Part shown: one piece after another, positions 18,417 through 26,211 of the stretch
Numbering within the stretch: position 1 is the first letter of the stretch
Layout: every line of letters begins with the position of its first letter
From: UBA10649 sp963749905
GTDB taxonomy: Bacteria; Actinomycetota; Actinomycetes; S36-B12
Direction of reading: 5' to 3'
Assembly (NCBI GenBank): GCA_963749905.1
Contig: CAVVOF010000003.1
Coordinates: forward strand, 434,001 to 498,000
Length of the DNA stretch: 64,000 bases
Position numbers and translations under genes: made by a program
The notes under the pieces: model-generated
Database searches by the model: none
What the model saw: only the letters and a program-made list of their open reading frames with translations
What the model was told of the DNA's origin: nothing

Positions 18417-19753
18417 CGAATCCGGCGGACACGAGGGTCGCCGTCTGCGGTGCCGGGCTGGTCGGGTCGCTGCTGGCCTGCTATCTGGGCAGACGCGGCT
18501 ACCAGGTCGACGTGTACGAGCGGCGTCCGGATCCGCGTGCCGGCACGTCCGAGCGCGGCCGCTCCATCAACCTCGCGCTGTCCGAGCGCGGCCTGGACGC
18601 ACTGCGGCGCATCGACCTCGTCGAGTCGGTGATGGCACCGGCCCTGCCCATGCACGGACGCATGATGCACGCCGTCGACGGCACGCTGACCTTCCAGTCA
18701 TATTCGGCGGACGGCGAGCTGGCCATCAACTCGATCAGCCGAAGTGCGCTCAACGAGACGCTGCTGGACGCCGCGGAGGCGACTCCCGGTGTCACCCTCC
18801 ACTTCGACCGCAGGTGCACGGGATTCGACCTCGCCTCGAACACCCTGGACTTCGAGTCCCCTGACGGCACCGAGCGGGTCCGCCCGGACATCGTGCTCGC
18901 CACCGACGGCTTCGCCAGCATCGTCCGCGCATCCTTGGAGGCCGCCGGCCGGCTCCAGGTGGTGACCGACACGGAGGACCACGGCTACAAGGAGCTGAGC
19001 ATCCCGCCGAGTGATGGGCAGTTCGCGCTCGATCCCGACGCACTGCACATCTGGCCCAGGGGTGCCTCGATGATGATCGCGTTGCCGAACCCCGACCGAA
19101 CCTTCACGTGCACGCTGTTCTGGCCCAAGAGGGACTTCGACGACCTGTCCACGCCCGTGCAGGTAGAGGAGCACTTCCGGACGCACTACGGCGATGCGCT
19201 GAGCCTGATGCCGACGCTCGTCGAGGACTTCCAGGCCAACCCGGTCGGTCCACTGGCAACCGTGCACACCGACCCGTGGCAGGCCAACGGCCGGGTGGCC
19301 CTGCTCGGCGACGCGGCGCACGCGATCCTGCCGTTCTTCGGCCAGGGCGCGAACTGCGGCTTCGAGGACGTGGTCGAGCTCGACCGTTGCCTGGCCGAGG
19401 TGGCGGACGACTGGACGCTCGCGTTGCCCATGTACCAGGAGCGGCGACGTCCCAACGCGGAAGCCATCGCCCAGTTGGCCAAGGAGAACTTCGTCGAGAT
19501 GCGCGACAAGGTCGGCTCCCCGACCTTCCTGATCGCGAAGAGGATCGAGCACGGGCTGGAGCGGCTGCTACCCGGGATCTACCGGTCTCGGTACGAACTG
19601 GTGTCGTTCACCACCATGCCCTATGCGGATGTGGTCGCTCGCTCGCGGAGACAGAAGCAGGCACTGACCGCCGCGGTGGGCGGCCTCGCGATAGGGGCCG
19701 CTGTGGTCGGTGTCGCAGTGCTCAAGCGCATCACCGGATCGGAGGACGCATGA
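18413..19753 (+). CDS. kmo: Kynurenine 3-monooxygenase with C-terminal membrane helix
   Basis: FAD enzyme hydroxylating kynurenine with NADPH and O2. 446 aa: GxGxxG in VCGAGLVGSLLA (about 11-22), the second FAD motif GDAAHAILPFFGQGAN around 298-313, and RGRSINLALSERGL, characteristic of KMO. The last 30 residues form a hydrophobic helix (ALTAAVGGLAIGAAVVGVAV) followed by LKRITGSEDA, like the membrane-anchoring tail of eukaryotic KMO. It overlaps both neighbours by 4 nt. Confidence 0.96.
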   Translation: MTNPADTRVAVCGAGLVGSLLACYLGRRGYQVDVYERRPDPRAGTSERGRSINLALSERGLDALRRIDLVESVMAPALPMHGRMMHAVDGTLTFQSYSADGELAINSISRSALNETLLDAAEATPGVTLHFDRRCTGFDLASNTLDFESPDGTERVRPDIVLATDGFASIVRASLEAAGRLQVVTDTEDHGYKELSIPPSDGQFALDPDALHIWPRGASMMIALPNPDRTFTCTLFWPKRDFDDLSTPVQVEEHFRTHYGDALSLMPTLVEDFQANPVGPLATVHTDPWQANGRVALLGDAAHAILPFFGQGANCGFEDVVELDRCLAEVADDWTLALPMYQERRRPNAEAIAQLAKENFVEMRDKVGSPTFLIAKRIEHGLERLLPGIYRSRYELVSFTTMPYADVVARSRRQKQALTAAVGGLAIGAAVVGVAVLKRITGSEDA

Positions 19754-20172
19754 GCGTCGAGAGCCATCTCGTCTCTGGCAAGGCCACTCCTCGCGGACGC
19801 TTCCCCCACGCCAAGCGCGCGGGCGACTTCATCTTCGTGTCGGGGACGTCGAGCCGGCGTCCCGATGACACCTTCGTCGGAGTCGACACGGTGGACGGGC
19901 AGAAGGTCCTGGACATCGCCGCTCAGACCCGAGCAGTCATCGAGAACATCGGCGACATCCTGGCCGCCGCTGGTAGCGATCTGAGCGACCTCGTCCAGAT
20001 CACCGCCTTCCTCGTCGAGATGGCGGACTTCCCCGCATACAACGCCGCGTACGCCGAGTTCTTCACCGAGGACGGTCCCACCCGCACGACCGTCGCCGTC
20101 CGTGAACTGCCCCACCCCGACCTGCTGATCGAGATGCAGGCCGTCGCCTACTGCCCGAGGAGCCAGCCATGA
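19750..20172 (+). CDS. RidA-family protein, probable 2-aminomuconate deaminase
   Basis: 140-aa Rid/YjgF/AmnD-fold protein. It carries FVSGTSSRRPDDTF, QTRAVIENIGDIL, and the C-terminal TRTTVAVRELPHPDLLIEMQAVA pattern including the conserved Arg and Glu of imine/enamine deaminases. In Pseudomonas and Burkholderia 2-nitrobenzoate and tryptophan pathways, a Rid protein in this operon position deaminates 2-aminomuconate; the same role is inferred here. The ATG overlaps the kmo stop and its stop overlaps the dioxygenase ATG. Confidence 0.85.
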   Translation: MSVESHLVSGKATPRGRFPHAKRAGDFIFVSGTSSRRPDDTFVGVDTVDGQKVLDIAAQTRAVIENIGDILAAAGSDLSDLVQITAFLVEMADFPAYNAAYAEFFTEDGPTRTTVAVRELPHPDLLIEMQAVAYCPRSQP

Positions 20173-20702
20173 CCCTGCCGGACGTGCCACTGGAGACGCT
20201 CGACTTCGAGGGCTGGCTCGCTGAGCACGGCCCGAACCTGCGCCCACCCGTCGGCAACAAGGAGGTGTTCCCGGGACAGCAGGACTTCATCGTGATGGTT
20301 GTCGGCGGCCCCAACCAGCGCACCGACTTCCACGTGGACCCGTACGAGGAGGTCTTCTACCAGCTCAAGGGCACCATGCACGTCGACCTCCAGACGGCGG
20401 CGGGCAGGCAGACCGTGACCATCGGCCCAGGCGAGATGTGGGTGCTCCCGCGCAACGTCCCGCACTCGCCACAGCGTCCTGAGGCCGGCTCGCTCGGCCT
20501 GGTCTTCGAGCGCCCGCGGGAGCCCGGAGTCCTCGAGCACTTCCAGTGGTACTGCCCTTCCTGCAATGCGCTCATCCACGACGTCGAGCTGCAGGTGACG
20601 GACATCGTCGCCGACCTGCCGCCCGTGTTCGAGGCCTTCTACGGCGACGAGTCGGCCCGAACCTGTGCGAGCTGCGGGACCCTGCATCCCGGCAGAGGCT
20701 GA
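20169..20702 (+). CDS. nbaC: 3-Hydroxyanthranilate 3,4-dioxygenase
   Basis: Non-haem Fe(II) cupin opening the 3-hydroxyanthranilate ring to 2-amino-3-carboxymuconate semialdehyde. 177 aa. Iron ligands are visible as His55 (RTDFHVD), Glu61 (EEVFYQ) and His99 (NVPHSPQ), with substrate Arg51. The C-terminal rubredoxin-like metal site of the bacterial enzyme is present: C129xxC132 and C166xxC169. It is the fifth gene of the operon, overlapping the Rid gene by 4 nt. Confidence 0.96.
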   Translation: MTLPDVPLETLDFEGWLAEHGPNLRPPVGNKEVFPGQQDFIVMVVGGPNQRTDFHVDPYEEVFYQLKGTMHVDLQTAAGRQTVTIGPGEMWVLPRNVPHSPQRPEAGSLGLVFERPREPGVLEHFQWYCPSCNALIHDVELQVTDIVADLPPVFEAFYGDESARTCASCGTLHPGRG

Positions 20703-20705
20703 CAC

Positions 20706-21695
20706 TTGCCTCCCGTCATCGACGTCCACACCCATGTCGTGCCGCCGGGCTGGCCGGACCTCGGCAGTCCGGGCGACCCATGGCTGCGTCGGGACTCCGT
20801 CACCGAGGCGACGATCATGCTCGGCGACCGGGACTTCCGGCGGATCACCGATGCCTGCTGGAACGCGGACACCCGCCTTGCCGACATGGACGCGGACGGC
20901 GTCGACGTGCAGGTCGTGCTGCCGACCCCCGTCTTCTTCGGCTACGACCGGCAGCCGCAGGACGGCGCACGCGTGGCCGGCATCTTCAACGACCAGACCC
21001 TCGAAGTGGTGGCGCAGGCTCCTGACCGGCTGCTGCCGTTCTGCCAGGTGCCCCTTCAAGATCCCGACGCGGCCTGTGCCGAGCTCGACCGCTGCGTGGC
21101 AAACGGGCACCGGGGCGTGGAGATCGGGAACCATGTCGGTGATCGCGACCTCGACAGCTCGGGCGTCCTGACCTTCCTCCAGCACTGCGCGGCCCGGGAC
21201 GTGCCGGTGTTCGTGCACCCGTGGGACATGCCCTCCGCCACGCGCACGGATGACTGGATGCTCCAGTGGCTGGTCGGCATGCCGGCCGAGACCCATCTGA
21301 GCCTGCTGCGGCTGGCCTTGAGCGGCGCCTTCGACCAACTCCCTGAGACGCTGCGCATCGGCTTCGCCCACGGCGGCGGATCGTTCGCCTTCTGGCTCGG
21401 CCGGGCCGACAACGCGTGGCGGCGGCGCAGGGACCTGGTCGGGGCACAGAGCGCACAACCGCCCAGCGCCTATGCACACCGGGTCTACGTCGACTCGGTG
21501 GTGTTCGAGCCGAACGCCCTTCGGCTGCTGGTCGACGTGATGGGCGAGGAACGCGTCCTGCTCGGCAGCGACTATCCCTACCCGCTCGGCGAGCGGCCAG
21601 CGGGTGACGTGATCCGGCGGGCCGGACTGGAACCGCAGGCCGCTGAGCTGCTCCTCGGCGCAAATGCCTTGCAGTTCCTCGGCGACCGCGCCTAG
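20706..21695 (+). CDS. nbaD: 2-Amino-3-carboxymuconate-6-semialdehyde decarboxylase (ACMSD)
   Basis: Zinc amidohydrolase-fold decarboxylase that turns ACMS into 2-aminomuconate semialdehyde and so diverts it from quinolinate. 329 aa from TTG 20706, 3 nt after the previous stop. Metal and catalytic residues: H8xH10 (DVHTHV), His171 (VFVHPWD), His222 (FAHGGG) and Asp289 (LGSDYPYP). The operon thus runs from formylkynurenine to aminomuconate semialdehyde; an aminomuconate-semialdehyde dehydrogenase is not adjacent. Confidence 0.95.
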   Translation: MPPVIDVHTHVVPPGWPDLGSPGDPWLRRDSVTEATIMLGDRDFRRITDACWNADTRLADMDADGVDVQVVLPTPVFFGYDRQPQDGARVAGIFNDQTLEVVAQAPDRLLPFCQVPLQDPDAACAELDRCVANGHRGVEIGNHVGDRDLDSSGVLTFLQHCAARDVPVFVHPWDMPSATRTDDWMLQWLVGMPAETHLSLLRLALSGAFDQLPETLRIGFAHGGGSFAFWLGRADNAWRRRRDLVGAQSAQPPSAYAHRVYVDSVVFEPNALRLLVDVMGEERVLLGSDYPYPLGERPAGDVIRRAGLEPQAAELLLGANALQFLGDRA

Positions 21696-21711
21696 CCGAC
21701 AGAATGGCGAC

Positions 21712-22284
21712 ATGACATCAGCCGACCCGGCCTTCCACCTGACCGCTGAGCAGGTTGCTGCCGGGATGGCGGACGTGCGGGACTCCCCGCGCGGCCCCGG
21801 TCGAGTCGACCTCATCGTGATCCGCCCGGGCATTGACGAGCGGATGATCCTGAGCGAGGTCGAGGTCGACGCCGACCACGGGCTGGCAGGCGACAGCTGG
21901 GCAGCTCGGGGAAGTCGCCGCAGACCTGACGGGTCGGCTGATCCGGGCGCCCAGGTCACCGTCATGAACAGCCACTTCGCGCGACTGATCGCGGGGACGG
22001 ACGAGCGCATGTCCCTGGCTGGGGACCAGCTGTTCATGGACCTGGACTTGAGCTGGGGCAACCTGCCGACCGGCACGCACCTGGAGTTCGACGAGGTCGT
22101 CCTTGAGGTCACGGACGTTCCGCACACCGGCTGCGCGAAGTTTCGCGAGCGATTCGGCGTGGCGGCCCTGCGAGCGACGAACACCCCGGAGGGCAAGGAC
22201 CTGAGACTGCGGGGGATCAACGCGACCGTCGTGCGTGGGGGCACCCTGCGTCAGGGCGAGTCGGCGCGAGTGGTCCGACCGTGA
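21712..22284 (+). CDS. MOSC-domain protein
   Basis: 190-aa protein with the MOSC (MoCo sulfurase C-terminal) fold. It has GLAGDSW, QVTVMNS, AGDQLFMDLDLS, LEVTDVPHTGCAKFRERFG with the conserved Cys, and LRGINATVVRGG near the end. MOSC proteins handle sulfur or bind molybdenum cofactor, but stand-alone members like this are mostly uncharacterised. The ATG at 21712 follows the ACMSD stop by 16 nt, so it is probably co-transcribed with the kynurenine operon; a functional link is not evident. Confidence 0.88.
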   Translation: MTSADPAFHLTAEQVAAGMADVRDSPRGPGRVDLIVIRPGIDERMILSEVEVDADHGLAGDSWAARGSRRRPDGSADPGAQVTVMNSHFARLIAGTDERMSLAGDQLFMDLDLSWGNLPTGTHLEFDEVVLEVTDVPHTGCAKFRERFGVAALRATNTPEGKDLRLRGINATVVRGGTLRQGESARVVRP

Positions 22285-22317
22285 CCTCGGGACTGCTACG
22301 AGCCGCGGTGATCGGGA

Positions 22318-22879
22318 CTAGGCCTCGAGCGCACGGAAGCGAAGACCCGGCACGTCCGCGAACGCCCGATCCGCGCTGACCAGTTCCGCCTCGAGCGACA
22401 GTGCCACCGAGGCGAGGATGGCGTCGAAGGCGCCCAATGAGGGCGTCTCTGCCCACAGGCGCAGGCCGCTGGAGAGGTGCTGCGGTCCCGTCACCTGCAA
22501 CGGCGACAGCAAGGTCGCGTACGCCTCGCAGATCGCGACCGCGTCACGCCTCGATCGTCGTCGCGCACGTACGTGGGCGAAGTCCTGGATGACCTCGGGG
22601 GTGGTGCGCGTGCATCTCGCCCGACCGAATCCGGCCCAGGAGGTCACGGGCCGGGGCAGCGAGCGGATGGTCCTCGCCCACCGCGTAGTCGAGGACCGTG
22701 TTGTCGAGGAGGATCACGTCGGCCGCCGCCTGCCGTGCCGCGTCGGGTTCCGCCCACGCGAGGTCGATCGCTTCGCGGACGAGCGACCCCACCGAGCGGC
22801 CCTCCTCGTGGGCCCGCCTCGAGAGCCGCTGGTACTGGGACTCCTCGAGGAGGAGCTGAAGGCGGTGGGTCAGAGCCAT
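22318..22879 (-). pseudogene. VapB-VapC toxin-antitoxin locus fused in frame and frameshifted
   Basis: From ATG 22879 (AAGG site 7 nt upstream) the frame encodes a ribbon-helix-helix antitoxin (LTHRLQLLLEES, EGRSVGSLVREAID) that runs straight into a PIN-toxin start (VILLDNTVLDYAVGEDHP) with no stop between them, so the usual toxin-binding tail of VapB is missing. After GEMHAH the frame shifts: the rest of the PIN domain (PEVIQDFAHVRARRR, then AFDAILASVAL, ELVSADRAF) is in another frame. Removing one base from the G5 run (C5 on the coding strand) at 22597-22601 joins them; 562 nt is 3n+1. PIN acidic residues D (LLDNT), E (PEVI), D (FDAIL), D (SADRAF) are retained. Confidence 0.8.
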
Positions 22880-22944
22880 ACGCATACCTTGGCATGTGTT
22901 GGCCCGTGCGTCCGCCCTCGAAACCGCACTCCCTCGACTCTCGA

Positions 22945-24612
22945 CTAGCGACTCCGACGCGGCTCCCACCGGAACAGCCGCCATGCCAACAACCCGGCGA
23001 GCAGCCCCCACGCGGCGACGACGCCCAGGTGCATCAGCCACTCGGCTCCCACGTTCGCTCCGGATGTGGTCTGGGCGGCGAGCCAGGCCATGTGCCGCAA
23101 CGGGAAGGTCCAGGCGATCGTGGACAGCACGCTCGGCAGGTCGGGCGCGTTGACGAAGATGTCGGAGATCATCGACAGTGGCAGCAAGGTGGCGAGCGAG
23201 ATCGCGATGGACGCCTGCGGAGCGTCGACCAGCGATGCGATCAGCATGCCCAACGCCGCGAGGGTCGCGATGGTCAGCAAGTACACGAGCAGCCCGAGCA
23301 GCAGGGCGACCAGTCCCACGCGCACGCCGAAGAAGGCGGCACCGATCCCGAACACCAGGAGCACGGTGGCGATGCCGAGCAGCACGACCGACCCGACCCG
23401 GCCGACAAGGTAGGAGGACGGGGGCAGGGGCGTGCCCCGCCAGCGCTTGAGGACGCCCTTCGCCCGGTCGTCGACCACGCTGGCCGGCAGGTTGACGTAG
23501 GCAAGGACGGCGACTCCGTAGACCGCGAACACCGCAGCGAGGTACTGGGGCAGAGGCAGTCCGCCCCAGGTCGCCTCGCTGCCATAGATGGCCGAGAAGA
23601 AGACGAGCAGGACGATCGGGAAGACGATCGCGAAGAAGACGGACATCGGATCCCTCAGCATCGCCGTCGCGGAGTAGCGCACCTGCTGGACGGCGAGGGA
23701 ACGGCGTCCCGGGGCATCCCCTCGCACGGCCGGCGACAACGCGGCGGCTGCCGGCCGAGCGGTCGGCACTTCCACGTCGGCGGCCACGTCGACGTGCGCC
23801 TTCGCCCGCCGGTGCCGACGGTCCGGTCGCGGCTCCCACGTGAAGAACCGCAGGGCGATGAGGGTGCCCGCCACTCCCCAGGCGGCCATGACCGCGAGGT
23901 GATCCCAGTAGAGGCCGGGTCCGGTCAGGTACGGGTTGAAGCCATCGGCAACCGCGTTGACGAAGTGCTTCAGGGGGAACACCCAGCCGACCCGATCGAG
24001 CCAGTCGGGCAGTTCGACGATGAAGATGTCCGAGATGAAGGCCAGCAGGATGAGGCCGCCATTGGTCACCGCCTGCGTCGCCCCAGGGGTCGGCACGATC
24101 GAGACGGCCGCGAGTCCCAGCGCCGCGAAGCAGAAGACACCCACGACGATGGTGAGCAGCACTGCCGGCACGGTGCTCCAGACGATCTGGACGCCGTAGA
24201 AGGTGACCCCGATGAGGACGATCAGCAGCAGCGCCACCAGCGACACGAACATTGCGGTGGCCAGACGTCCGGCGATGTGCATCCACGCGGGCAGGGGTGT
24301 CGCCCGCAGTCGCTTGAGCACGCCCGCCTGCCGCCCGTACGCGACGCCGAGAGCCAGCGACACGAAGGAGGCCATGCAGATCCCGAAGACCGCGAACACC
24401 GGCGTGAGGAACTGCGCCAGCCGTATCCCGGAGCGGTCGTCGAGGATGGCGTTGCCGGCGATGGCACTGATCACGACGAGGAAGGTGGTCGGGAACGCCA
24501 GCGTGAAGAAGGCGGCCACCGGCGTGCGGATGAAGCCGACCGTGCCGTAGCGGAACTGGCCCCAGATCAGCGATGCGGGCGACGGGCGATGCAGGACCTC
24601 ACTGCTGGTCAC
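22945..24612 (-). CDS. ABC-2 type exporter permease, two permease domains fused
   Basis: Membrane subunit of an ABC exporter, 555 aa. It is an internal tandem duplication: residues about 1-265 and 300-555 are each a complete six-helix ABC-2 domain, and both contain GVLKR-RATPLP/GTPLP, a WxFPL-H motif (VFPLKHF, TFPLRHM) and end WEPR. A charged 40-aa linker joins them. Most ABC-2 permeases are single-domain homodimers, so this is effectively a covalent dimer. It overlaps the upstream ATPase gene by 14 nt, making a two-gene exporter operon. Substrate unknown; drug or lipid export is typical. Confidence 0.92.
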   Translation of the reverse strand: MTSSEVLHRPSPASLIWGQFRYGTVGFIRTPVAAFFTLAFPTTFLVVISAIAGNAILDDRSGIRLAQFLTPVFAVFGICMASFVSLALGVAYGRQAGVLKRLRATPLPAWMHIAGRLATAMFVSLVALLLIVLIGVTFYGVQIVWSTVPAVLLTIVVGVFCFAALGLAAVSIVPTPGATQAVTNGGLILLAFISDIFIVELPDWLDRVGWVFPLKHFVNAVADGFNPYLTGPGLYWDHLAVMAAWGVAGTLIALRFFTWEPRPDRRHRRAKAHVDVAADVEVPTARPAAAALSPAVRGDAPGRRSLAVQQVRYSATAMLRDPMSVFFAIVFPIVLLVFFSAIYGSEATWGGLPLPQYLAAVFAVYGVAVLAYVNLPASVVDDRAKGVLKRWRGTPLPPSSYLVGRVGSVVLLGIATVLLVFGIGAAFFGVRVGLVALLLGLLVYLLTIATLAALGMLIASLVDAPQASIAISLATLLPLSMISDIFVNAPDLPSVLSTIAWTFPLRHMAWLAAQTTSGANVGAEWLMHLGVVAAWGLLAGLLAWRLFRWEPRRSR

Positions 24613-25510
24613 CGGCGCCTCCCGTGAGACGCAGGTAGACGTCCTCCAGCGTCGGGCGGGACAGGGTCAGGTCGGGCAGCTCGACGCCCTCCCCGACGGC
24701 CCACTCGGCCACGACCTGCACATCGCGCGTCGGGTGCGAGGTCTCGATGACGACGTCGCGGCCGTCGACGGCGATGGTCCCTTCGAACGACGGCAGGCTC
24801 GCCGTATCGACTCCCGGGGGGATCGTGAAGGCGATGACGCCGAGGCTCTCCGCGGCGACGAGCTCTGCGGGCCTACCCGTCGCCACCAGCCGACCGTTCA
24901 CGATGAGGGCCACCCGATCGGCCAGCCGCTCGGCCTCCTCCATGTAGTGGGTGGTCAGCAGGATCGTCGTGCCGAGGTCGCGCAGCGAGGCGATCAGCTC
25001 CCAGGCCCGCCGACGAGCAGTGGGGTCGAAGCCGGTCGTCGGTTCGTCGAGGAACAGCAGTTCCGGGTCGCCGACCAGCCCGAGGGCCAGATCCAGCCGA
25101 CGGCGCTGCCCGCCGGACAGCGTCTTCGTCCGGGCCTTCGACTTGTCGGCGAGGCCGACGAGCTCGATCACCTCGTCCGGGTCGCGACGGCGTGGGTACA
25201 GGGCGGAGTACATCGAGACCAGCTCCCGCACCGAGAACTCCTCGTCGAATCCGGCCTCCTGCAGCACGACACCGATGCGCTCGCGGTAGGCCCGTCCGCC
25301 GGTCGCCGGATCGAAGCCGAGCACGTCGACCACTCCTCCGTCACGCGTCCGATGACCCTCGAGGATCTCGACCGTGGTCGTCTTGCCCGCGCCGTTCGGT
25401 CCCAGCAGCGCGAACACCTCTCCCTCGGCGACCGAGAAGGACAGGCCGTCCACCGCACGGACGGAGCCGTACTCCTTGGTCAGTCCAGATACGACGATCG
25501 CGTCGCCCAT
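24599..25510 (-). CDS. ABC-2 exporter ATPase (drug/lipid type)
   Basis: 303-aa ATPase of the DrrA/CcmA class: Walker A GPNGAGKTT about 38-46, signature LSGGQRRRLDLAL, Walker B LLFLDEPTTGFD, H-loop TTHYMEEAERLADRV and a C-terminal domain of about 80 aa. It pairs with the fused permease at 22945-24612 through a 14-nt overlap. ATG at 25510 is upstream of the tRNA gene in divergent orientation. Confidence 0.94.
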   Translation of the reverse strand: MGDAIVVSGLTKEYGSVRAVDGLSFSVAEGEVFALLGPNGAGKTTTVEILEGHRTRDGGVVDVLGFDPATGGRAYRERIGVVLQEAGFDEEFSVRELVSMYSALYPRRRDPDEVIELVGLADKSKARTKTLSGGQRRRLDLALGLVGDPELLFLDEPTTGFDPTARRRAWELIASLRDLGTTILLTTHYMEEAERLADRVALIVNGRLVATGRPAELVAAESLGVIAFTIPPGVDTASLPSFEGTIAVDGRDVVIETSHPTRDVQVVAEWAVGEGVELPDLTLSRPTLEDVYLRLTGGAGDQQ

Positions 25511-25588
25511 GAGTCGATTGTCCCGCTCGCCGCTCGACGAAGCAGCCCCACGGATGGGGACTTCGCAGCCGATATCCTTCGAGCACCC

Positions 25589-25660
25589 GCCCCTGTAGCT
25601 CAGTGGTAGAGCAACCGCCTTGTAAGCGGTAGGTCGTCAGTTCAAACCTGACCGGGGGCT
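25589..25660 (+). tRNA. tRNA-Thr (anticodon TGT)
   Basis: A full 72-nt cloverleaf is readable: acceptor GCCCCTG/CGGGGGC (one T-G pair), D-arm GCTC-AGTGGTA-GAGC, anticodon stem ACCGC/GCGGT with loop CTTGTAA (anticodon TGT, Thr), and T-arm GTCAG-TTCAAAC-CTGAC. The CCA end is not encoded, as usual in actinobacteria. Confidence 0.97.
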
Positions 25661-25677
25661 CGCCAACGTCGACGCCG

Positions 25678-26055
25678 TCAGTCGACGACCACACGCCCCT
25701 CGTGCGCCGCCACCCAGCTCGCCAGCGCGGCACGCGAGAGCGTGCGGGCGCCGCAGTCGCACCAGGCCGGAAGCGCATCGTCGGCGTCCGGGCCGGCTTC
25801 GACGAAGTCGATCAGCCATTCCGGCGGGGTCGCGCCATGGGGCTCGTCCACGCGGTCCCGCGACCCGTGCGAGCGGGGATGAACCTGGGCGCGGTACACC
25901 AGTCCGGCGGGAGTGGCGTAGACGATGGCCACGTGGTGGCTGTTGGCGCACTGCACGTGCAGGACGGCATCGTCATGGCCGCCATGCGGCAACTCCGCAT
26001 ACGCGCGTCGTGCCTCAGCCACGCGATCAGCAGTGATGGAACCTCCGTTTGACAT
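25678..26055 (-). CDS. Small hypothetical protein with WCDCGARTLSR motif
   Basis: 125-aa protein with no family I recognise. ATG at 26055 (MSNGGSITADRV) has GAGGAGG 8 nt upstream. It has an ARRAYAELPHGGHDDAVLHVQCANSHHVAIVYAT segment rich in His and Cys, and a C-terminal AWCDCGARTLSRAAL element. The paired Cys/His could form a small metal site, but no classical zinc ribbon is complete. It is convergent with the tRNA and divergent from the permease gene. Likely real because of the ribosome site and even codon bias. Confidence 0.65.
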   Translation of the reverse strand: MSNGGSITADRVAEARRAYAELPHGGHDDAVLHVQCANSHHVAIVYATPAGLVYRAQVHPRSHGSRDRVDEPHGATPPEWLIDFVEAGPDADDALPAWCDCGARTLSRAALASWVAAHEGRVVVD

Positions 26056-26111
26056 CTCCGACACCTCCTCGGAGGCGAGCTCGTGTGCTCTCCACTTCAA
26101 GGGTAGGCCGA

Positions 26112-26134
26112 GACAGGCGGGACGTCGTCCTGTC
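26112..26134. promoter_or_regulatory. Dyad GACAGG-N11-CCTGTC upstream of the permease
   Basis: A 6+6 exact inverted repeat spaced by 11 nt lies 78 bp upstream of the permease GTG (26212), between divergent genes. Spacing places the arms 17 bp apart, roughly one and a half turns. It is a plausible operator for the amine-utilisation genes, but no second copy was found. Confidence 0.3.
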
Positions 26135-26211
26135 GAATGTCCCTCACAAGCGCACAATCTGGCCCTACTCTCGGCGCCATGGGGCTCCGTCCGGAGTCCA
26201 GAGGAGGTCCA

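Noticed and set aside
22544..24286. 580-aa leftward frame covering vapBC and the ABC permease
   Set aside because: Only its last ~100 residues (antitoxin and PIN start) are meaningful; the rest is an out-of-frame reading of the ABC-2 permease.
25511..25588. tRNA-associated integration (att) site
   Set aside because: No integrase, no duplicated tRNA 3' end and no change of gene style after tRNA-Thr within the window.
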